64,000 bases of DNA, taken from NCBI RefSeq assembly GCF_002931555.1, contig NZ_PSTZ01000003.1:186001-250000 (forward strand), read 5' to 3'. The notes below the pieces were generated by a model. It had not been told where the DNA came from. It did not search any database and was given only the letters and a program-made list of their open reading frames with translations. This document shows positions 23,753 to 33,278 of the stretch, piece by piece (positions within the stretch are counted from its first letter, which is position 1; every line of letters begins with the position of its first letter). Source of the DNA: Pseudoclavibacter sp. RFBB5. GTDB lineage: Bacteria; Actinomycetota; Actinomycetes; Actinomycetales; Microbacteriaceae. The position numbers were made by a program, and so were the translations under genes.

Positions 23753-25547
23753 TCATTTCGACGCGGGCAAGGACGGCTTCGAAGCCCGCGATCGGCAGCC
23801 GAAGAAGACCGCATCCGGAGCCGCGGGCGCGACGACGTCCAACAGGCCGGGCGGCGTCAAGAAGCCCGGCCGTGCGTCCGCCCTCGTCGCTTGGCTGCGC
23901 ACCGCCTGGCGTCAGCTCACGAGCATGCGCACCGCGCTCCTGCTGCTTCTGCTCCTCGCGATCGCGGCCGTACCTGGCTCGCTCGTGCCGCAGCGCTCGA
24001 GCGACCCGAACGGCGTCATCGTCTACCAGGACACGTACCCCGAGATCGCTCCGTTCCTCGACGACATCGGCATGTTCGACGTCTACAGCTCGCCGTGGTT
24101 CACCGCCATCTACCTGCTGCTGTTCGTCTCGCTCATCGGCTGCATCATCCCGCGCATCAAGCACCACTGGGACGCGCTGCGCTCGAAGCCCCCGAAGACC
24201 CCGGCGCGCCTCTCGCGGCTCGACGCCTACTCGACGCAGGTGCTCGACGCCTCTCTCGACCCGAAGCGCGGTGCCGTCATCGACGAAGCCGCCAAGGTGC
24301 TGCGCGACAAGAGGTACCGCACGGTCATCTTCGACGACGGCAGGCGCGGGGTCTCGGTCTCCGCGGAGCGCGGGTACATGCGCGAGACCGGCAACCTGGT
24401 GTTCCACTCCGCCATGGTCGGCATCATCGTCGCGGTCGGCATCGGCGGCGGCTACACCTGGTCAGGGCAGCGGGTGCTCGTCGAAGGCCAGACCTTCGTG
24501 AACGGGCTCGTCAGCTACTCGTCGTTCAACCCTGGCCGCTTCTTCACCCCGGACGCGCTCGCGCCGTTCTCCATGCGCCTCGACTCCTTCGACATCACGT
24601 ACGAGGAAGAGAACCAGAACGCCATCGGGCAGGCCACCGACTACGCGGCGAACGTGACCGTCAACACACCGGGCGGCGAAGCCAGAAGCGAGACCGTCCG
24701 CGTCAACGACCCCCTTCGCTTCGCGGGCACCGACAGCTACCTCCTCGGCAACGGGTACGCCCCGGAGATCACCGTGCGAGACCCAGACGGCAACGCCGTG
24801 TTCTCAGACTTCGTGCCGTTCCTTCCGCAGGACTCCTTCCTCACCTCCATGGGCGTCGTGAAGGTGCCGGATGGACTCGACGAGCAGATCGGCATGCTCG
24901 GCTTCTTCTACCCGTCGGCGGTGGAGCTCGAGTCGGGTGCCCTCACCTCCAACCACCCCGACCTTCGCGACCCGATGCTGACGCTCAACGTCTACTCGGG
25001 CGACCTCGGCCTCGACGAAGGGGTGCCAAGGTCCGTCTACACGCTCGACACCGATACGCTCACACCGATCGCTGCCCGTGATCTCGACGTCAAGCCCATC
25101 GAGCTGCGCCCCGGGGAGACGGCCGAGCTCCCGAACGGTCTCGGCACCATCGAACTCGGCGAGGTTCCCCGCTACGCCTCGTTCGACGTGCACGACGACC
25201 CGACGCAGATCCCGGTCCTCATCTTCGCGGTGCTCATCATCGGCGGGCTCTTCACGTCACTGCTCGTGCCACGGCGCCGCCTGTGGGTGAAGGCCACCAC
25301 GCGCGCCGACGGCACCGTGCTCGTCGAGTACGCGGGCCTCGCCCGCGGCGACGACCCGCAGCTGGCAGCGGCCGTCAACGATCTCCTCGACCTGCACACG
25401 AGAAAAATCGTAGGCTTAGCCGAACCCGCGTCGCCGGCCCGCGACGCTTCGGGCTCTCAACGAACAGAGCCCACCCAAAGCTCAGAACCCGGCGCCGGCA
25501 ACCAAGGTGCGGCGCTCGCCTCTTCTCCCACTCAGGAAGCTCCATGA
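23736..25547 (+). CDS. resB: Cytochrome c biogenesis protein ResB
   Basis: A 603-residue membrane protein of the ResB/Ccs1 family. A hydrophilic N-terminus precedes three early helices (LLLLLLAIAAVPGSLVP, YLLLFVSLIGCIIPRIK, and a third near residue 225), then a large extracytoplasmic domain to about residue 485, and a final helix (VLIFAVLIIGGLFTSLLVP). With CcsB it forms the system II heme lyase that carries heme across the membrane and attaches it to apocytochrome c. It overlaps ccdA by 17 nt and ccsB by 4 nt. The C-terminal ~60 residues are a Ser/Ala/Pro-rich tail. Confidence 0.92.
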   Translation: MSRPSDHFDAGKDGFEARDRQPKKTASGAAGATTSNRPGGVKKPGRASALVAWLRTAWRQLTSMRTALLLLLLLAIAAVPGSLVPQRSSDPNGVIVYQDTYPEIAPFLDDIGMFDVYSSPWFTAIYLLLFVSLIGCIIPRIKHHWDALRSKPPKTPARLSRLDAYSTQVLDASLDPKRGAVIDEAAKVLRDKRYRTVIFDDGRRGVSVSAERGYMRETGNLVFHSAMVGIIVAVGIGGGYTWSGQRVLVEGQTFVNGLVSYSSFNPGRFFTPDALAPFSMRLDSFDITYEEENQNAIGQATDYAANVTVNTPGGEARSETVRVNDPLRFAGTDSYLLGNGYAPEITVRDPDGNAVFSDFVPFLPQDSFLTSMGVVKVPDGLDEQIGMLGFFYPSAVELESGALTSNHPDLRDPMLTLNVYSGDLGLDEGVPRSVYTLDTDTLTPIAARDLDVKPIELRPGETAELPNGLGTIELGEVPRYASFDVHDDPTQIPVLIFAVLIIGGLFTSLLVPRRRLWVKATTRADGTVLVEYAGLARGDDPQLAAAVNDLLDLHTRKIVGLAEPASPARDASGSQRTEPTQSSEPGAGNQGAALASSPTQEAP

Positions 25548-26638
25548 TCGAAACGCTGTCCAGCTGGTCGAACCTGCTCCTCTACATCGCCATGGCGGTC
25601 TACGCGGTCGCGTTCATCGCGTTCTCCCTGGATCTGGCGGGACGCAGCGCGCGGGCCGCCGAACGCACCGAGCGGCAGTCCGCCGTCGGAGCGACCGCCG
25701 CGCGTCGCAACGCACTCGTCGGCGCGGCCGCCGGTTCGGCGGGCGCGAGCACGTACGACACAGCAGCGCGCGAGCGAGAGATGGCGGAACCGGCCAGCTA
25801 CACGACGGAGGATCCCTCGAGCTCCGTCTCGCTCGCATCCACTCGCACCGAATCGGGTGATGCCTGGCGCGACACGAGGGCGACCCCGTCGCTTCGGATC
25901 GCCATGTGGCTCACGGTCGCGGCCTTCCTCGTGCACCTCGCGGCCACGGTCCTTCGCGGCATCGCCGCCGACCGTGTGCCCTGGTCGAACATGTTCGAGT
26001 ACTCGATGACCTCGACGCTGCTCATCGTGCTCGTCTTCCTGCTCGCCCGCTTCTGGGCGGACGTGCGCTTCCTCGGCACCTTCATCACGGGCTTCACCGT
26101 CATCACGCTCGGCATCGCCACGCTCGGCTTCTACGTCGACGTCGTGCCGCTCGCACCCGCACTCCAGTCGGTGTGGCTCGTCATCCACGTGTTCGTCGCC
26201 TCCCTCGCGACCGGGTGCCTCGCCATCGGTGCCGGCCTGAGCGTCGCGCAGCTCCTGCAGACGCGTCGCGTCGCCCGCGTGCGCGCCGGTCTCCCGTCGC
26301 GGCTCAAGCTCCTCTCGGCGCTGCCGGATGCGGTGCGCCTCGAGAACCTCGCCTACCGCATCAACATCGTCGGCTTCATCCTCTGGACCTTCACCCTCAT
26401 GGCTGGTGCAGTCTGGGCGGAACGCGCCTGGGGTCGCTACTGGGGGTGGGACACCAAGGAGGTGTGGACCTTCATCATCTGGGTGGTCTACGCCGGCTAC
26501 ATCCACGCCCGCGCGACGCGCGGCTGGCGCGGTTCACCCTCGGCGTGGCTGGCCATCGCCGGGTTCGCCACAGTCATGTTCAACTTCGGTGTCGTCAACG
26601 TCTTCTTCAAGGGGCTGCACGCCTACTCGGGCCTGTAG
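25544..26638 (+). CDS. ccsB: Cytochrome c heme lyase subunit CcsB/ResC
   Basis: A 364-residue membrane protein of the CcsA/CcsB heme-handling family, partner of ResB. The heme-binding WWD-type motif is present (WGRYWGWDTKEVWTF) and conserved His residues occur in the helices around it. Odd feature: about 85 hydrophilic residues separate helix 1 from helix 2 (roughly 27-115), rich in Arg, Ala, Ser and Thr, giving a long cytoplasmic loop. ATG 25544 overlaps the resB stop (ATGA) with AGGAAG in front. It ends the operon. Confidence 0.92.
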   Translation: MIETLSSWSNLLLYIAMAVYAVAFIAFSLDLAGRSARAAERTERQSAVGATAARRNALVGAAAGSAGASTYDTAAREREMAEPASYTTEDPSSSVSLASTRTESGDAWRDTRATPSLRIAMWLTVAAFLVHLAATVLRGIAADRVPWSNMFEYSMTSTLLIVLVFLLARFWADVRFLGTFITGFTVITLGIATLGFYVDVVPLAPALQSVWLVIHVFVASLATGCLAIGAGLSVAQLLQTRRVARVRAGLPSRLKLLSALPDAVRLENLAYRINIVGFILWTFTLMAGAVWAERAWGRYWGWDTKEVWTFIIWVVYAGYIHARATRGWRGSPSAWLAIAGFATVMFNFGVVNVFFKGLHAYSGL

Positions 26639-26672
26639 GCCCGCGAGCCCTCAGGCCGACCTCCGGCCGAGG

Positions 26673-27671
26673 TCAGGCCGAAGCGGCGAGCAGCGCGTGG
26701 CAGCGACTGATGCGGGCGCGCCACCAGTCCTGACGCGGGGCCGGGGACGCGAGGCGGTCGAGCGCTGCTTCGTCGATCGTCACCGGGGCAAGCGGGATGC
26801 GCCCGGCGCGTGGGCGGAGTGGTTCCGCCACGACGTCGTCCGCAAGGAGCGACGCCGTGCCGAGACCGGCATCGTGCCTCGGCTCGGGGAGGGCCGCGAC
26901 GAGCTGTGCGCCCATCGCGATGCCGACGGACGAGTCGAGGGCACTCGACACCGTGGCCGGGAGCCCCGTCGCGCGTACGATCTCGGCGGCGCGGCGAACG
27001 CCTCCCAGGGGCTGCATCTTCACGACGATGACGTCGGCCGCACCGAGACGCGCGACCTCGAGCGGGTCCTCGGCCTTGCGGATGGACTCGTCGGCGGCGA
27101 TCGGCACGGCGATTCCCTCGCCAGCGAGGCGCCCCCGAAGCTGCACGAGCTCCACGGCGGTCGAGCAGGGCTGCTCCGCGTATTCGAGGTCGAAGCGCGA
27201 GAGCGAGCGGAGCGCTCGGACTGCCTCGTCGACCGACCAGCCGCCGTTCGCGTCGATGCGCAGCCGTGCGTCGGCGCCCAGTCGCTCGCGTACCCCTCGC
27301 ACCCTGGCGACGTCGTCGGCGAGCACCTGCCCGCGCTCCGCGACTTTGATCTTCGCCGTGCGGCAGCCGTCGAAGCGCGCGAGCACGCTGTCGAGCTTCG
27401 ACGTCTCGACGGCGGGCACGGTCGCGTTGACCCACACCTCCCCGTCAGAGCGCCGGGGCAAGGAAGCGTCGAAGCCGAACTCGAGGGCCGCGCGCAGCCA
27501 GTTCGCGGCCTCCGCGTCTTCGTACTCGAGGAACGGCGAGAACTCGCTCCAGGCTTGGGTGCCACGGATGATCGCGGCCTCCCGCGCATCCACGCCCCGG
27601 AAACGCGTCACCAGGGGGAGCGTCACGATGTGCGTGCGAGCGAGGAGCTCGTCCAGGTCGGGCAGCTGCAT
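26673..27671 (-). CDS. menC: o-Succinylbenzoate synthase
   Basis: A 332-residue enolase-superfamily enzyme that dehydrates SHCHC to o-succinylbenzoate in menaquinone synthesis. Landmarks are TAKIKVAE with the catalytic Lys, the metal ligands in RIDANGGW, YAEQP and AADES, and the second Lys in VIVVKMQPLGG. Length and motifs fit the short actinobacterial MenC. ATG 27671 is chosen. The frame continues upstream but without conserved sequence. A weak GAGAAT box 6 nt before the ATG would fit the leaderless pattern seen elsewhere. Confidence 0.9.
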   Translation of the reverse strand: MQLPDLDELLARTHIVTLPLVTRFRGVDAREAAIIRGTQAWSEFSPFLEYEDAEAANWLRAALEFGFDASLPRRSDGEVWVNATVPAVETSKLDSVLARFDGCRTAKIKVAERGQVLADDVARVRGVRERLGADARLRIDANGGWSVDEAVRALRSLSRFDLEYAEQPCSTAVELVQLRGRLAGEGIAVPIAADESIRKAEDPLEVARLGAADVIVVKMQPLGGVRRAAEIVRATGLPATVSSALDSSVGIAMGAQLVAALPEPRHDAGLGTASLLADDVVAEPLRPRAGRIPLAPVTIDEAALDRLASPAPRQDWWRARISRCHALLAASA

Positions 27672-27845
27672 GGGCTCATTCTCTCGCGCTTCTCGACGGC
27701 TGGCGCGGCGGTCACTGGTCCGAGCCGCAGCTGCTGGCTCGTGCCGCTGTCGCGCCGGACGGGAACAAGCGGCCGAGCTGGGTGCGATCCGTCCGGATCG
27801 CGCTAGGCTGAGGCATCGATCCGTCACACCGGACGCGAAACCCTT

Positions 27846-28382
27846 ATGTCTACGAATCTCTCCAGCCCCGCACCTCGCTTCAGCCCTCCGCCGGCTGACG
27901 AGGACTTCGACGACGGCCTCCTCGGCCCGGCGCCGGTGGCACGACAGCCCGCGCGCTCTGTGTCGGTCGTCGGCAAGCCTGGATACGACAAGCCCCAGCA
28001 CCGGCATGGCACGCTCGTCCAGCGCACCTGGTACGAGATCGCGTTCAACCCGCGCCGTTGGTCGGCAGGGCACTGGGCGCTGCTCGGTGTGCTCATCACG
28101 GTACTCGCGGACGTGTTCGTGTTCTTCTACGCGTCGAACCTGTTCGGCATCGACCGCAAGTTCGAGATCGAGATGTGGCTGCTCACGGCGGGAATCGCCG
28201 GATTCCTGACGATCGCTCTGGCGCTCTGGGGCATCATCTTCAACAGCGCGAGGGGGGCTGCGATCTTCGCGCTCATCCTCGGCTTGCCGTTCGGTGCGCC
28301 GCCCGCGTGGCTGGTCGGCAACACGCTGGTCCAGCTCATCGCAAACGGCGGCACGCTGCCCGTTGCGCCGCCTCTCTGGTAG
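27846..28382 (+). CDS. Small membrane protein of unknown function
   Basis: A 178-residue protein: ~70 hydrophilic residues (Pro-rich start, then GYDKPQHRHGTLVQRTWYE) followed by three membrane helices (ALLGVLITVLADVFVFFYA, LLTAGIAGFLTIALALWGII, and one near residues 135-160). No known family is recognised. Position between menC and menB, divergent from menC, suggests conserved actinobacterial backbone rather than acquisition. A TAGGCT box at 27802-27807 could be its -10, leaving a leader of about 35 nt. Confidence 0.7.
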   Translation: MSTNLSSPAPRFSPPPADEDFDDGLLGPAPVARQPARSVSVVGKPGYDKPQHRHGTLVQRTWYEIAFNPRRWSAGHWALLGVLITVLADVFVFFYASNLFGIDRKFEIEMWLLTAGIAGFLTIALALWGIIFNSARGAAIFALILGLPFGAPPAWLVGNTLVQLIANGGTLPVAPPLW

Positions 28383-28442
28383 TTCCTGACGGAGCCGGGC
28401 CCTGTTCGGCCGACAGCCGTCTGGTCACGGCCGCGAGTCGGT

Positions 28443-28448
28443 TAGCGT
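28443..28448 (+). promoter_or_regulatory. -10 box TAGCGT of menB, leaderless start
   Basis: TAGCGT ends 6 nt before ATG 28455. The intervening TGGGGC might also act as a weak ribosome site. Confidence 0.5.
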
Positions 28449-28454
28449 TGGGGC

Positions 28455-29366
28455 ATGACTGCCTTCGTCTCCGAACTCTTCGACGCCGAGCGCTGGCGCA
28501 CCGTCCCGGGCTTCGAGGAGCTCACCGACCTCACGTATCACCTGGATGTCACGGGGCGCATCGCCCGTGTCGCCTTCAACCGGCCTGAGGTCCGCAACGC
28601 GTTCAGGCCGCAGACGGTCGACGAGCTGGCGCGGGCGCTCGATGACGCGCGCATGAACCCACGCGTCGGCGTGGTGCTGCTGACCGGCAACGGGCCGAGC
28701 CCGAAGGACGGCGGCTGGGCGTTCTGCTCGGGCGGCGACCAGCGCATCCGCGGTCGCGACGGGTACAAGTACGCCGACGGTGAGACGCGCGACACGATCG
28801 ACGCGGCCCGCAACGGGCGCCTGCACATCCTCGAGGTGCAGCGCCTCATCCGCTTCATGCCGAAGGTCGTCATCGCGGTCGTCCCGGGGTGGGCGGCCGG
28901 CGGCGGGCACTCCCTGCATGTGGTGTGCGACCTGTCGATCGCGTCGCGCGAGCACGCGAAGTTCAAGCAGACGGATGCGGACGTCGGGTCGTTCGACGCC
29001 GGCTACGGCTCCGCGTACTTCGCGAAGCAGGTCGGGCAGAAGTTCGCGCGCGAGGTGTTCTTCCTCGCGGAGGAGTACTCGGCGGATCGGGCCATGGAGA
29101 TGGGCACCGTGAACCGGGTGGTGCCGCACGTGGAGCTCGAGGTCGAGGCTGTGCGCATGGCGGAGACGATCCTGACGAAGTCGCCGACGGCGATCCGCAT
29201 GCTGAAGTTCGCGTTCAACGCGGTCGATGACGGCCTCGTGGGCCAGCAGGTGTTCGCCGGCGAGGCGACTCGCCTCGCTTACGGAACCGATGAGGCCGTC
29301 GAAGGTCGCGACTCGTTCCTCGAGAAGCGCGAGCCTGACTGGTCGCCGTTCCCGTGGCAGTTCTAG
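28455..29366 (+). CDS. menB: 1,4-Dihydroxy-2-naphthoyl-CoA synthase
   Basis: A 303-residue crotonase-fold enzyme that cyclises o-succinylbenzoyl-CoA. Landmarks are WAFCSGGDQRIRGRDGY (substrate loop and oxyanion-hole Gly), PGWAAGGGHSLHVVCDL, and KQTDADVGSFDAGYGS. The Asp after QT corresponds to the Asp of type II MenB (mycobacterial) rather than the bicarbonate-using Gly of type I, so the catalytic base is probably protein-borne. The C-terminal SPFPWQF end is typical. menE follows 40 nt downstream. Confidence 0.95.
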   Translation: MTAFVSELFDAERWRTVPGFEELTDLTYHLDVTGRIARVAFNRPEVRNAFRPQTVDELARALDDARMNPRVGVVLLTGNGPSPKDGGWAFCSGGDQRIRGRDGYKYADGETRDTIDAARNGRLHILEVQRLIRFMPKVVIAVVPGWAAGGGHSLHVVCDLSIASREHAKFKQTDADVGSFDAGYGSAYFAKQVGQKFAREVFFLAEEYSADRAMEMGTVNRVVPHVELEVEAVRMAETILTKSPTAIRMLKFAFNAVDDGLVGQQVFAGEATRLAYGTDEAVEGRDSFLEKREPDWSPFPWQF

Positions 29367-29406
29367 CACCCGCCGGCCGGCGCGGTTCGGCGGTGGGGTC
29401 CTCGCG

Positions 29407-30765
29407 ATGACGGCCGCACCATCGGACGGCGCAGGCCTGCGGCGGCTTGTTCGGGTGGATGCGCGCGACCCGGACGCGGTCACCGCGGCGCTCAACCGGG
29501 CCTTGGATGGCGGGGGTCCGGCCGTTCTGCCGACGACAGGCCCTTCGCAATCCTCACGCGCCTCGGCAGCCACGCCCGGTCTGGACGCCGACCGTCCCGA
29601 CGACGATGTCCTCCAGCGCGTCCCGGACGACGTGGTGCTCGTCATCGAGACGAGCGGCTCGACGGCTGAGCCGAAACGGGTCATGCTCGCGGAGAGCGCA
29701 CTGCGCGCGTCCGCGGCGGCCACGTACGCCAGGTTCGATGAGCTCTTCGGCGCCCCCGGTCAGCGAGCCGATCCCACGCGACAGTGGCTGCTGACGTTGC
29801 CGGCCTCCTACGTCGCGGGCGCCCAGGTGCTCATGCGTTCGATCATCGCTGGAACTGAGCCTGTTGTGCTGGGCGATGAGCATTTCACCGCCGAGGGCTT
29901 CGCGCGCGCGGCGGGTGAGCTGACCGCCGAGCGGCGGTACGTGTCGCTCGTCCCGGCACAGCTCGTGCGGCTGCTCGACGCCGCCGAAGCCGAGCTGGGC
30001 GCTGGTCCGATCGCGGGCGCCGTCGCGCGCTTCGACGCGATCCTCGTCGGCGGGCAGGCGCTGCCACCAGCCCTCCGGTCGCGGGCGGGGGAGCTCGGCT
30101 GGAACCTCGCGACGAGCTACGGCTCGAGCGAGACGAGCGGCGGCAGCCTCTACAACGGGGAGCCGCTCGACGGAGTCAAGGTGCGCATCCGCGACGACGA
30201 GGTGCAGCTGGCGGGCCCCGTGCTCTGCGCCGGCTACCTCGGTGACCCGCGCCGGACCGCGGAGGCGTTCGTCGAGGACGACGGGGTGCGCTGGTACCGC
30301 ACGAGCGACGGCGGCCGCTTCGAGATCGACGAGGCCACGGGCCGCGAACGACTCGTGGTGACGGGTCGACTCGACAACGTCATCGTCTCCGGTGGCGAGA
30401 AGGTGCTGCTCGACCGGGTCGAGGGCATCGTGCGCCGCCTGCCCGGCCTGGAGGGGGCCGTTGTCGTCGCCGCGCCGTCCGAGCAGTGGGGGCAGGTGCC
30501 CGCGCTGGTGGTGGAGACGTCCGCGTGGGCGCCCGACGCGTCCCAGCCTGGCGTCGCGGCGACGTTGCTGGATGCGCGTGAGCTCGCAGCCGACGAGCGC
30601 TGGCGCTCCATCCGCGAGGCGACGGCGGCCGCCGGCCGTGCGGCTCGTCCGGCGCTCCTTGTGGTCGCGCGCAGCATCCCGCTCCTGCCCAGTGGGAAGC
30701 CGGACCGTCGATCGCTGGAGGACCTGGTCGCGCGGCTCGCCCACGGAGGTGCCGACGAGGCCTGA
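29407..30765 (+). CDS. menE: o-Succinylbenzoate--CoA ligase
   Basis: A 452-residue acyl-adenylate-forming enzyme. The P-loop is IETSGSTAEPKRVMLAE, the adenine-binding motif is TSYGSSETSGG, and the hinge region is in VTGRLDNVIVSGGEKV. It activates o-succinylbenzoate for MenB. The domain is of the short actinobacterial type, and the first ~70 residues contain a less conserved insert. ATG 29407 is the first plausible start after menB. Shared strand and a 40-nt gap suggest one transcript with menB. Confidence 0.9.
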   Translation: MTAAPSDGAGLRRLVRVDARDPDAVTAALNRALDGGGPAVLPTTGPSQSSRASAATPGLDADRPDDDVLQRVPDDVVLVIETSGSTAEPKRVMLAESALRASAAATYARFDELFGAPGQRADPTRQWLLTLPASYVAGAQVLMRSIIAGTEPVVLGDEHFTAEGFARAAGELTAERRYVSLVPAQLVRLLDAAEAELGAGPIAGAVARFDAILVGGQALPPALRSRAGELGWNLATSYGSSETSGGSLYNGEPLDGVKVRIRDDEVQLAGPVLCAGYLGDPRRTAEAFVEDDGVRWYRTSDGGRFEIDEATGRERLVVTGRLDNVIVSGGEKVLLDRVEGIVRRLPGLEGAVVVAAPSEQWGQVPALVVETSAWAPDASQPGVAATLLDARELAADERWRSIREATAAAGRAARPALLVVARSIPLLPSGKPDRRSLEDLVARLAHGGADEA

Positions 30766-30807
30766 GCCTGTCGCCGATGCCGGCCGTCGGCGGCTGCACC
30801 ATGCGCT

Positions 30808-30822
30808 GCACCATGATGGTGC
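30808..30822. terminator. Short perfect inverted repeat between menE and the SGNH gene
   Basis: GCACCATGATGGTGC has 7-bp arms around one base. Overlapping TGCACCAT repeats just before it extend the pairing options. It lies between convergent genes. The one-base centre means the arms cannot all pair in a hairpin, so the terminator role is tentative. Confidence 0.35.
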
Positions 30823-30902
30823 TGCACAGCGGCCGGACGTCGAACCTGAGGGGGTTCGATCAGCCCAGGTCGCGGCGAACGACGGCCCTGCGCTCTGCGG
30901 AG

Positions 30903-32141
30903 TCAGGCCTCGGGGGCGTGCTTGTGTGTGCGGTTGGCGGCGGCCGATCGTCGTCGGACGAAGATTGCCGTGCCGATTCCGGCTCCGAGCAGGACCAGCA
31001 CGCCGACGATGACCAGTGGCGCGGCCGGCGCGGCCGGTGCCGGGGCCGTCGGCTGGGCGGTGGCGGTCGCACTGGCCGCGGGAGTCGGCGCGGTCGCCTC
31101 TGGCGTGCCGGGCTCGAAGATCGCCTGCAGCTCGGCCCCGACGGCCTCCGCCAGGTAGGCGACGCCGGCCTCGTTGGGATGGAGTGCGCCGAGCTTGAGG
31201 GATGCGCCGGGTGTGGTCGGCGTTCCCTCGCCGGGTTCCAGCGTGATGCCGTTCATGTACGGGTCCGTGGTCGTGCAGGCGGAGTGGGCGGCCGTCGCCT
31301 CGAGGGTGGAGATGAAGGTGGCGCCGATGGCCTCGGCCGCCGTCTGTATGGCCGCGTCGAGGCGCACTTCCGTCTCATGCAGGTATGCGGTGTCGACGTC
31401 GGTGAACGGGAAGGAGTTCTCCGGGTAGCCCGCCGAGGTGAAGGCTGGGGAGAAGCAGCCGCCGACCGGCGTGTTCGTGGGGTCCGGGGTGATGGCGGGG
31501 TACCCGACGACGACGATCTCGGCGTTGGGTGCCTTCTCGGTGATGAGGGCGAACGTCGAAGCCAGAGCAGGGGCGACCAGCGAGTCGATGCGGTCCTTCA
31601 AGGTGTCGACTTCGACGCCTCCTCCGCTGACGACGTACTTCGAACGGCAGTTGGGCGTGGTCTGATCGGCGACGAGGGGCCCGAGGGAGCTCGCTGCGAT
31701 GCACGAGGCGGCGATGTCCGAGAACTGCAGGTCGTTGCCGCCGATTGACAGGGTGACGATCTCGGTCGTGGCGGACAGGCTCGCCGACTGCACTGGTGCG
31801 CTCGCCCCAGCCCCGGTGACCTGCTCGACATCGCGGATGTCGGCGGTGACGGCGCCGCTGCACGTGCGGTCGTCGAGGGTCAGGCCGAGCGAGTCGGCGA
31901 TGCGGTGCGGGTAGTTCGCGAGCGCCTGGAAGCAGCCGGCGGCGGGCTCCTCGCTGAACGGCACGAGCCCGAAGCCGGCCGAGTACGAGTCGCCCAAGGC
32001 GATGTACTCACGCCCCTGCGTGCCTCCGTTTACCGTCGGATCGCCGAGGGGCGCCGCGAGGGCCCCGGGGGCCACGAGGAGGGCGATACCTGCGGCCGCG
32101 AGGCAGACGGCCGCCGCGCGAACGCGTGATCGGGAAGTCAT
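30903..32141 (-). CDS. Secreted SGNH/GDSL hydrolase with C-terminal membrane anchor
   Basis: A 412-residue exported esterase/lipase-like protein. The signal peptide ends after PGALA (residue ~29). SGNH blocks are GDSYSAG (catalytic Ser), the Gly and Asn of SIGGNDLQ, and the catalytic His in LGALHPNEAGVAYLAE. A Thr/Ala/Pro-rich spacer leads to a C-terminal helix (LVIVGVLVLLGAGIGTAIFV) and a basic tail, so it stays attached to the cell surface. It resembles mycobacterial Rv0518, also found in this neighbourhood. The natural substrate is unknown. An AGGAG site precedes ATG 32141. Confidence 0.88.
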   Translation of the reverse strand: MTSRSRVRAAAVCLAAAGIALLVAPGALAAPLGDPTVNGGTQGREYIALGDSYSAGFGLVPFSEEPAAGCFQALANYPHRIADSLGLTLDDRTCSGAVTADIRDVEQVTGAGASAPVQSASLSATTEIVTLSIGGNDLQFSDIAASCIAASSLGPLVADQTTPNCRSKYVVSGGGVEVDTLKDRIDSLVAPALASTFALITEKAPNAEIVVVGYPAITPDPTNTPVGGCFSPAFTSAGYPENSFPFTDVDTAYLHETEVRLDAAIQTAAEAIGATFISTLEATAAHSACTTTDPYMNGITLEPGEGTPTTPGASLKLGALHPNEAGVAYLAEAVGAELQAIFEPGTPEATAPTPAASATATAQPTAPAPAAPAAPLVIVGVLVLLGAGIGTAIFVRRRSAAANRTHKHAPEA

Positions 32142-32288
32142 GGATCTCCTGTGGAGCGGACGTCGTGCGGGGGATGGGAGGTGATGGTCTCATAGTGCCA
32201 CCGTGACGCTGGCCGGGAACGGGATGGCGAGCTCGCTTCTCGGGGCCGCGAACCGTCGTCGCAGGGATGCGGGCCGCGCGCCGCCCTC

Positions 32289-32294
32289 TAGAAT
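32289..32294 (+). promoter_or_regulatory. -10 box TAGAAT of menA, leaderless start
   Basis: TAGAAT ends 6 nt before GTG 32301, with no ribosome site between. It is close to the ideal -10. Confidence 0.6.
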
Positions 32295-32300
32295 CGCTCC

Positions 32301-33278
32301 GTGGCGCAGAAACAGAAGCAGAGACAGCGGAAGCAGCAAGCGAACCCGACGCAGCGGCCCCGGCCGAAAGCCGGCGAGGTGCGCAAGCTGGATGCGCGCG
32401 CCTGGATCTCAGGTGCCCGGCTGCGCACGCTCCCGCTCGCCATCGCACCGGTGCTGCTCGGCACGGCTGGCGCGATCGTCGACGGGCCGCTCGGCGAGTA
32501 CCACTGGGTGCGCGCGCTCGCCTGTCTCGCGGTCGCCCTCTGCCTGCAGATCGGCGTGAACTACGCGAACGACTACTCCGACGGCATCCGCGGTACCGAC
32601 GCCTATCGCGTCGGCCCCGCCCGTCTGACCGGTTCGGGCCTCGTCGACCCGAAGCGCGTGCGACTCGTCGCCTTCATCTTCTTCGGCCTCGGCGCCCTCG
32701 CCGGTCTCTTCCTGGTTTGGCGATCCGAGCAGTGGTGGCTGCTGGCCGTCGGCGCGGTCGCGATCCTGGCGGCCTGGTTCTACACGGGTGGCAAGCGTCC
32801 GTACGGATACGCGGGGCTCGGCGAGGTGTTCGTCTTCGTGTTCTTCGGCCTCGTCGCGACCGCCGGCACGACGTTCGTGCAGATAGGCAGCGTCTCCACG
32901 AACGTGTGGATCATGGCCACCGCGATCGGCCTCTTCTCCTGCGCTGTGCTCATGGTCAACAACATCCGTGACATCGAGCAGGACCGCCTCGCCGGCAAGC
33001 GAACGCTCGCCGTGCTCGTCGGCCCCGTCGTCTCGCGCTGGCTCTTCGGCGTCTTCACGCTGGCGCCGTTCGTGCTGGCCATCCTCTTCGCCATCGCGTA
33101 CCGCAACGCGATCTTCACATTCTTCGCGCTGCTGCTCGCCGCTCCCGCAGTCCTCATCGCATCGACTGCCCGCAAGCCCAAAGAGCTGATCCTCGCGCTC
33201 ATGCTGACGAGCTTCGCGACGCTCGCCTACGCGCTGCTGCTCGGCTTCGGCATCGTCTTCAGCGGGTACGTGCGCTAG
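32301..33278 (+). CDS. menA: 1,4-Dihydroxy-2-naphthoate polyprenyltransferase
   Basis: A 325-residue UbiA-family membrane enzyme that prenylates DHNA to demethylmenaquinone. About 35 basic N-terminal residues precede the helices. The first Asp-rich motif is NYANDYSDGIRG and the second is in NNIRDIEQDRLAGKRT, both binding the Mg-diphosphate of the prenyl donor. The GTG start at 32301 is supported by TAGAAT 6 nt upstream. The stop codon overlaps that of the convergent DUF4229 gene: both TAGs lie in one CTAG (33275-33278). Confidence 0.93.
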   Translation: MAQKQKQRQRKQQANPTQRPRPKAGEVRKLDARAWISGARLRTLPLAIAPVLLGTAGAIVDGPLGEYHWVRALACLAVALCLQIGVNYANDYSDGIRGTDAYRVGPARLTGSGLVDPKRVRLVAFIFFGLGALAGLFLVWRSEQWWLLAVGAVAILAAWFYTGGKRPYGYAGLGEVFVFVFFGLVATAGTTFVQIGSVSTNVWIMATAIGLFSCAVLMVNNIRDIEQDRLAGKRTLAVLVGPVVSRWLFGVFTLAPFVLAILFAIAYRNAIFTFFALLLAAPAVLIASTARKPKELILALMLTSFATLAYALLLGFGIVFSGYVR

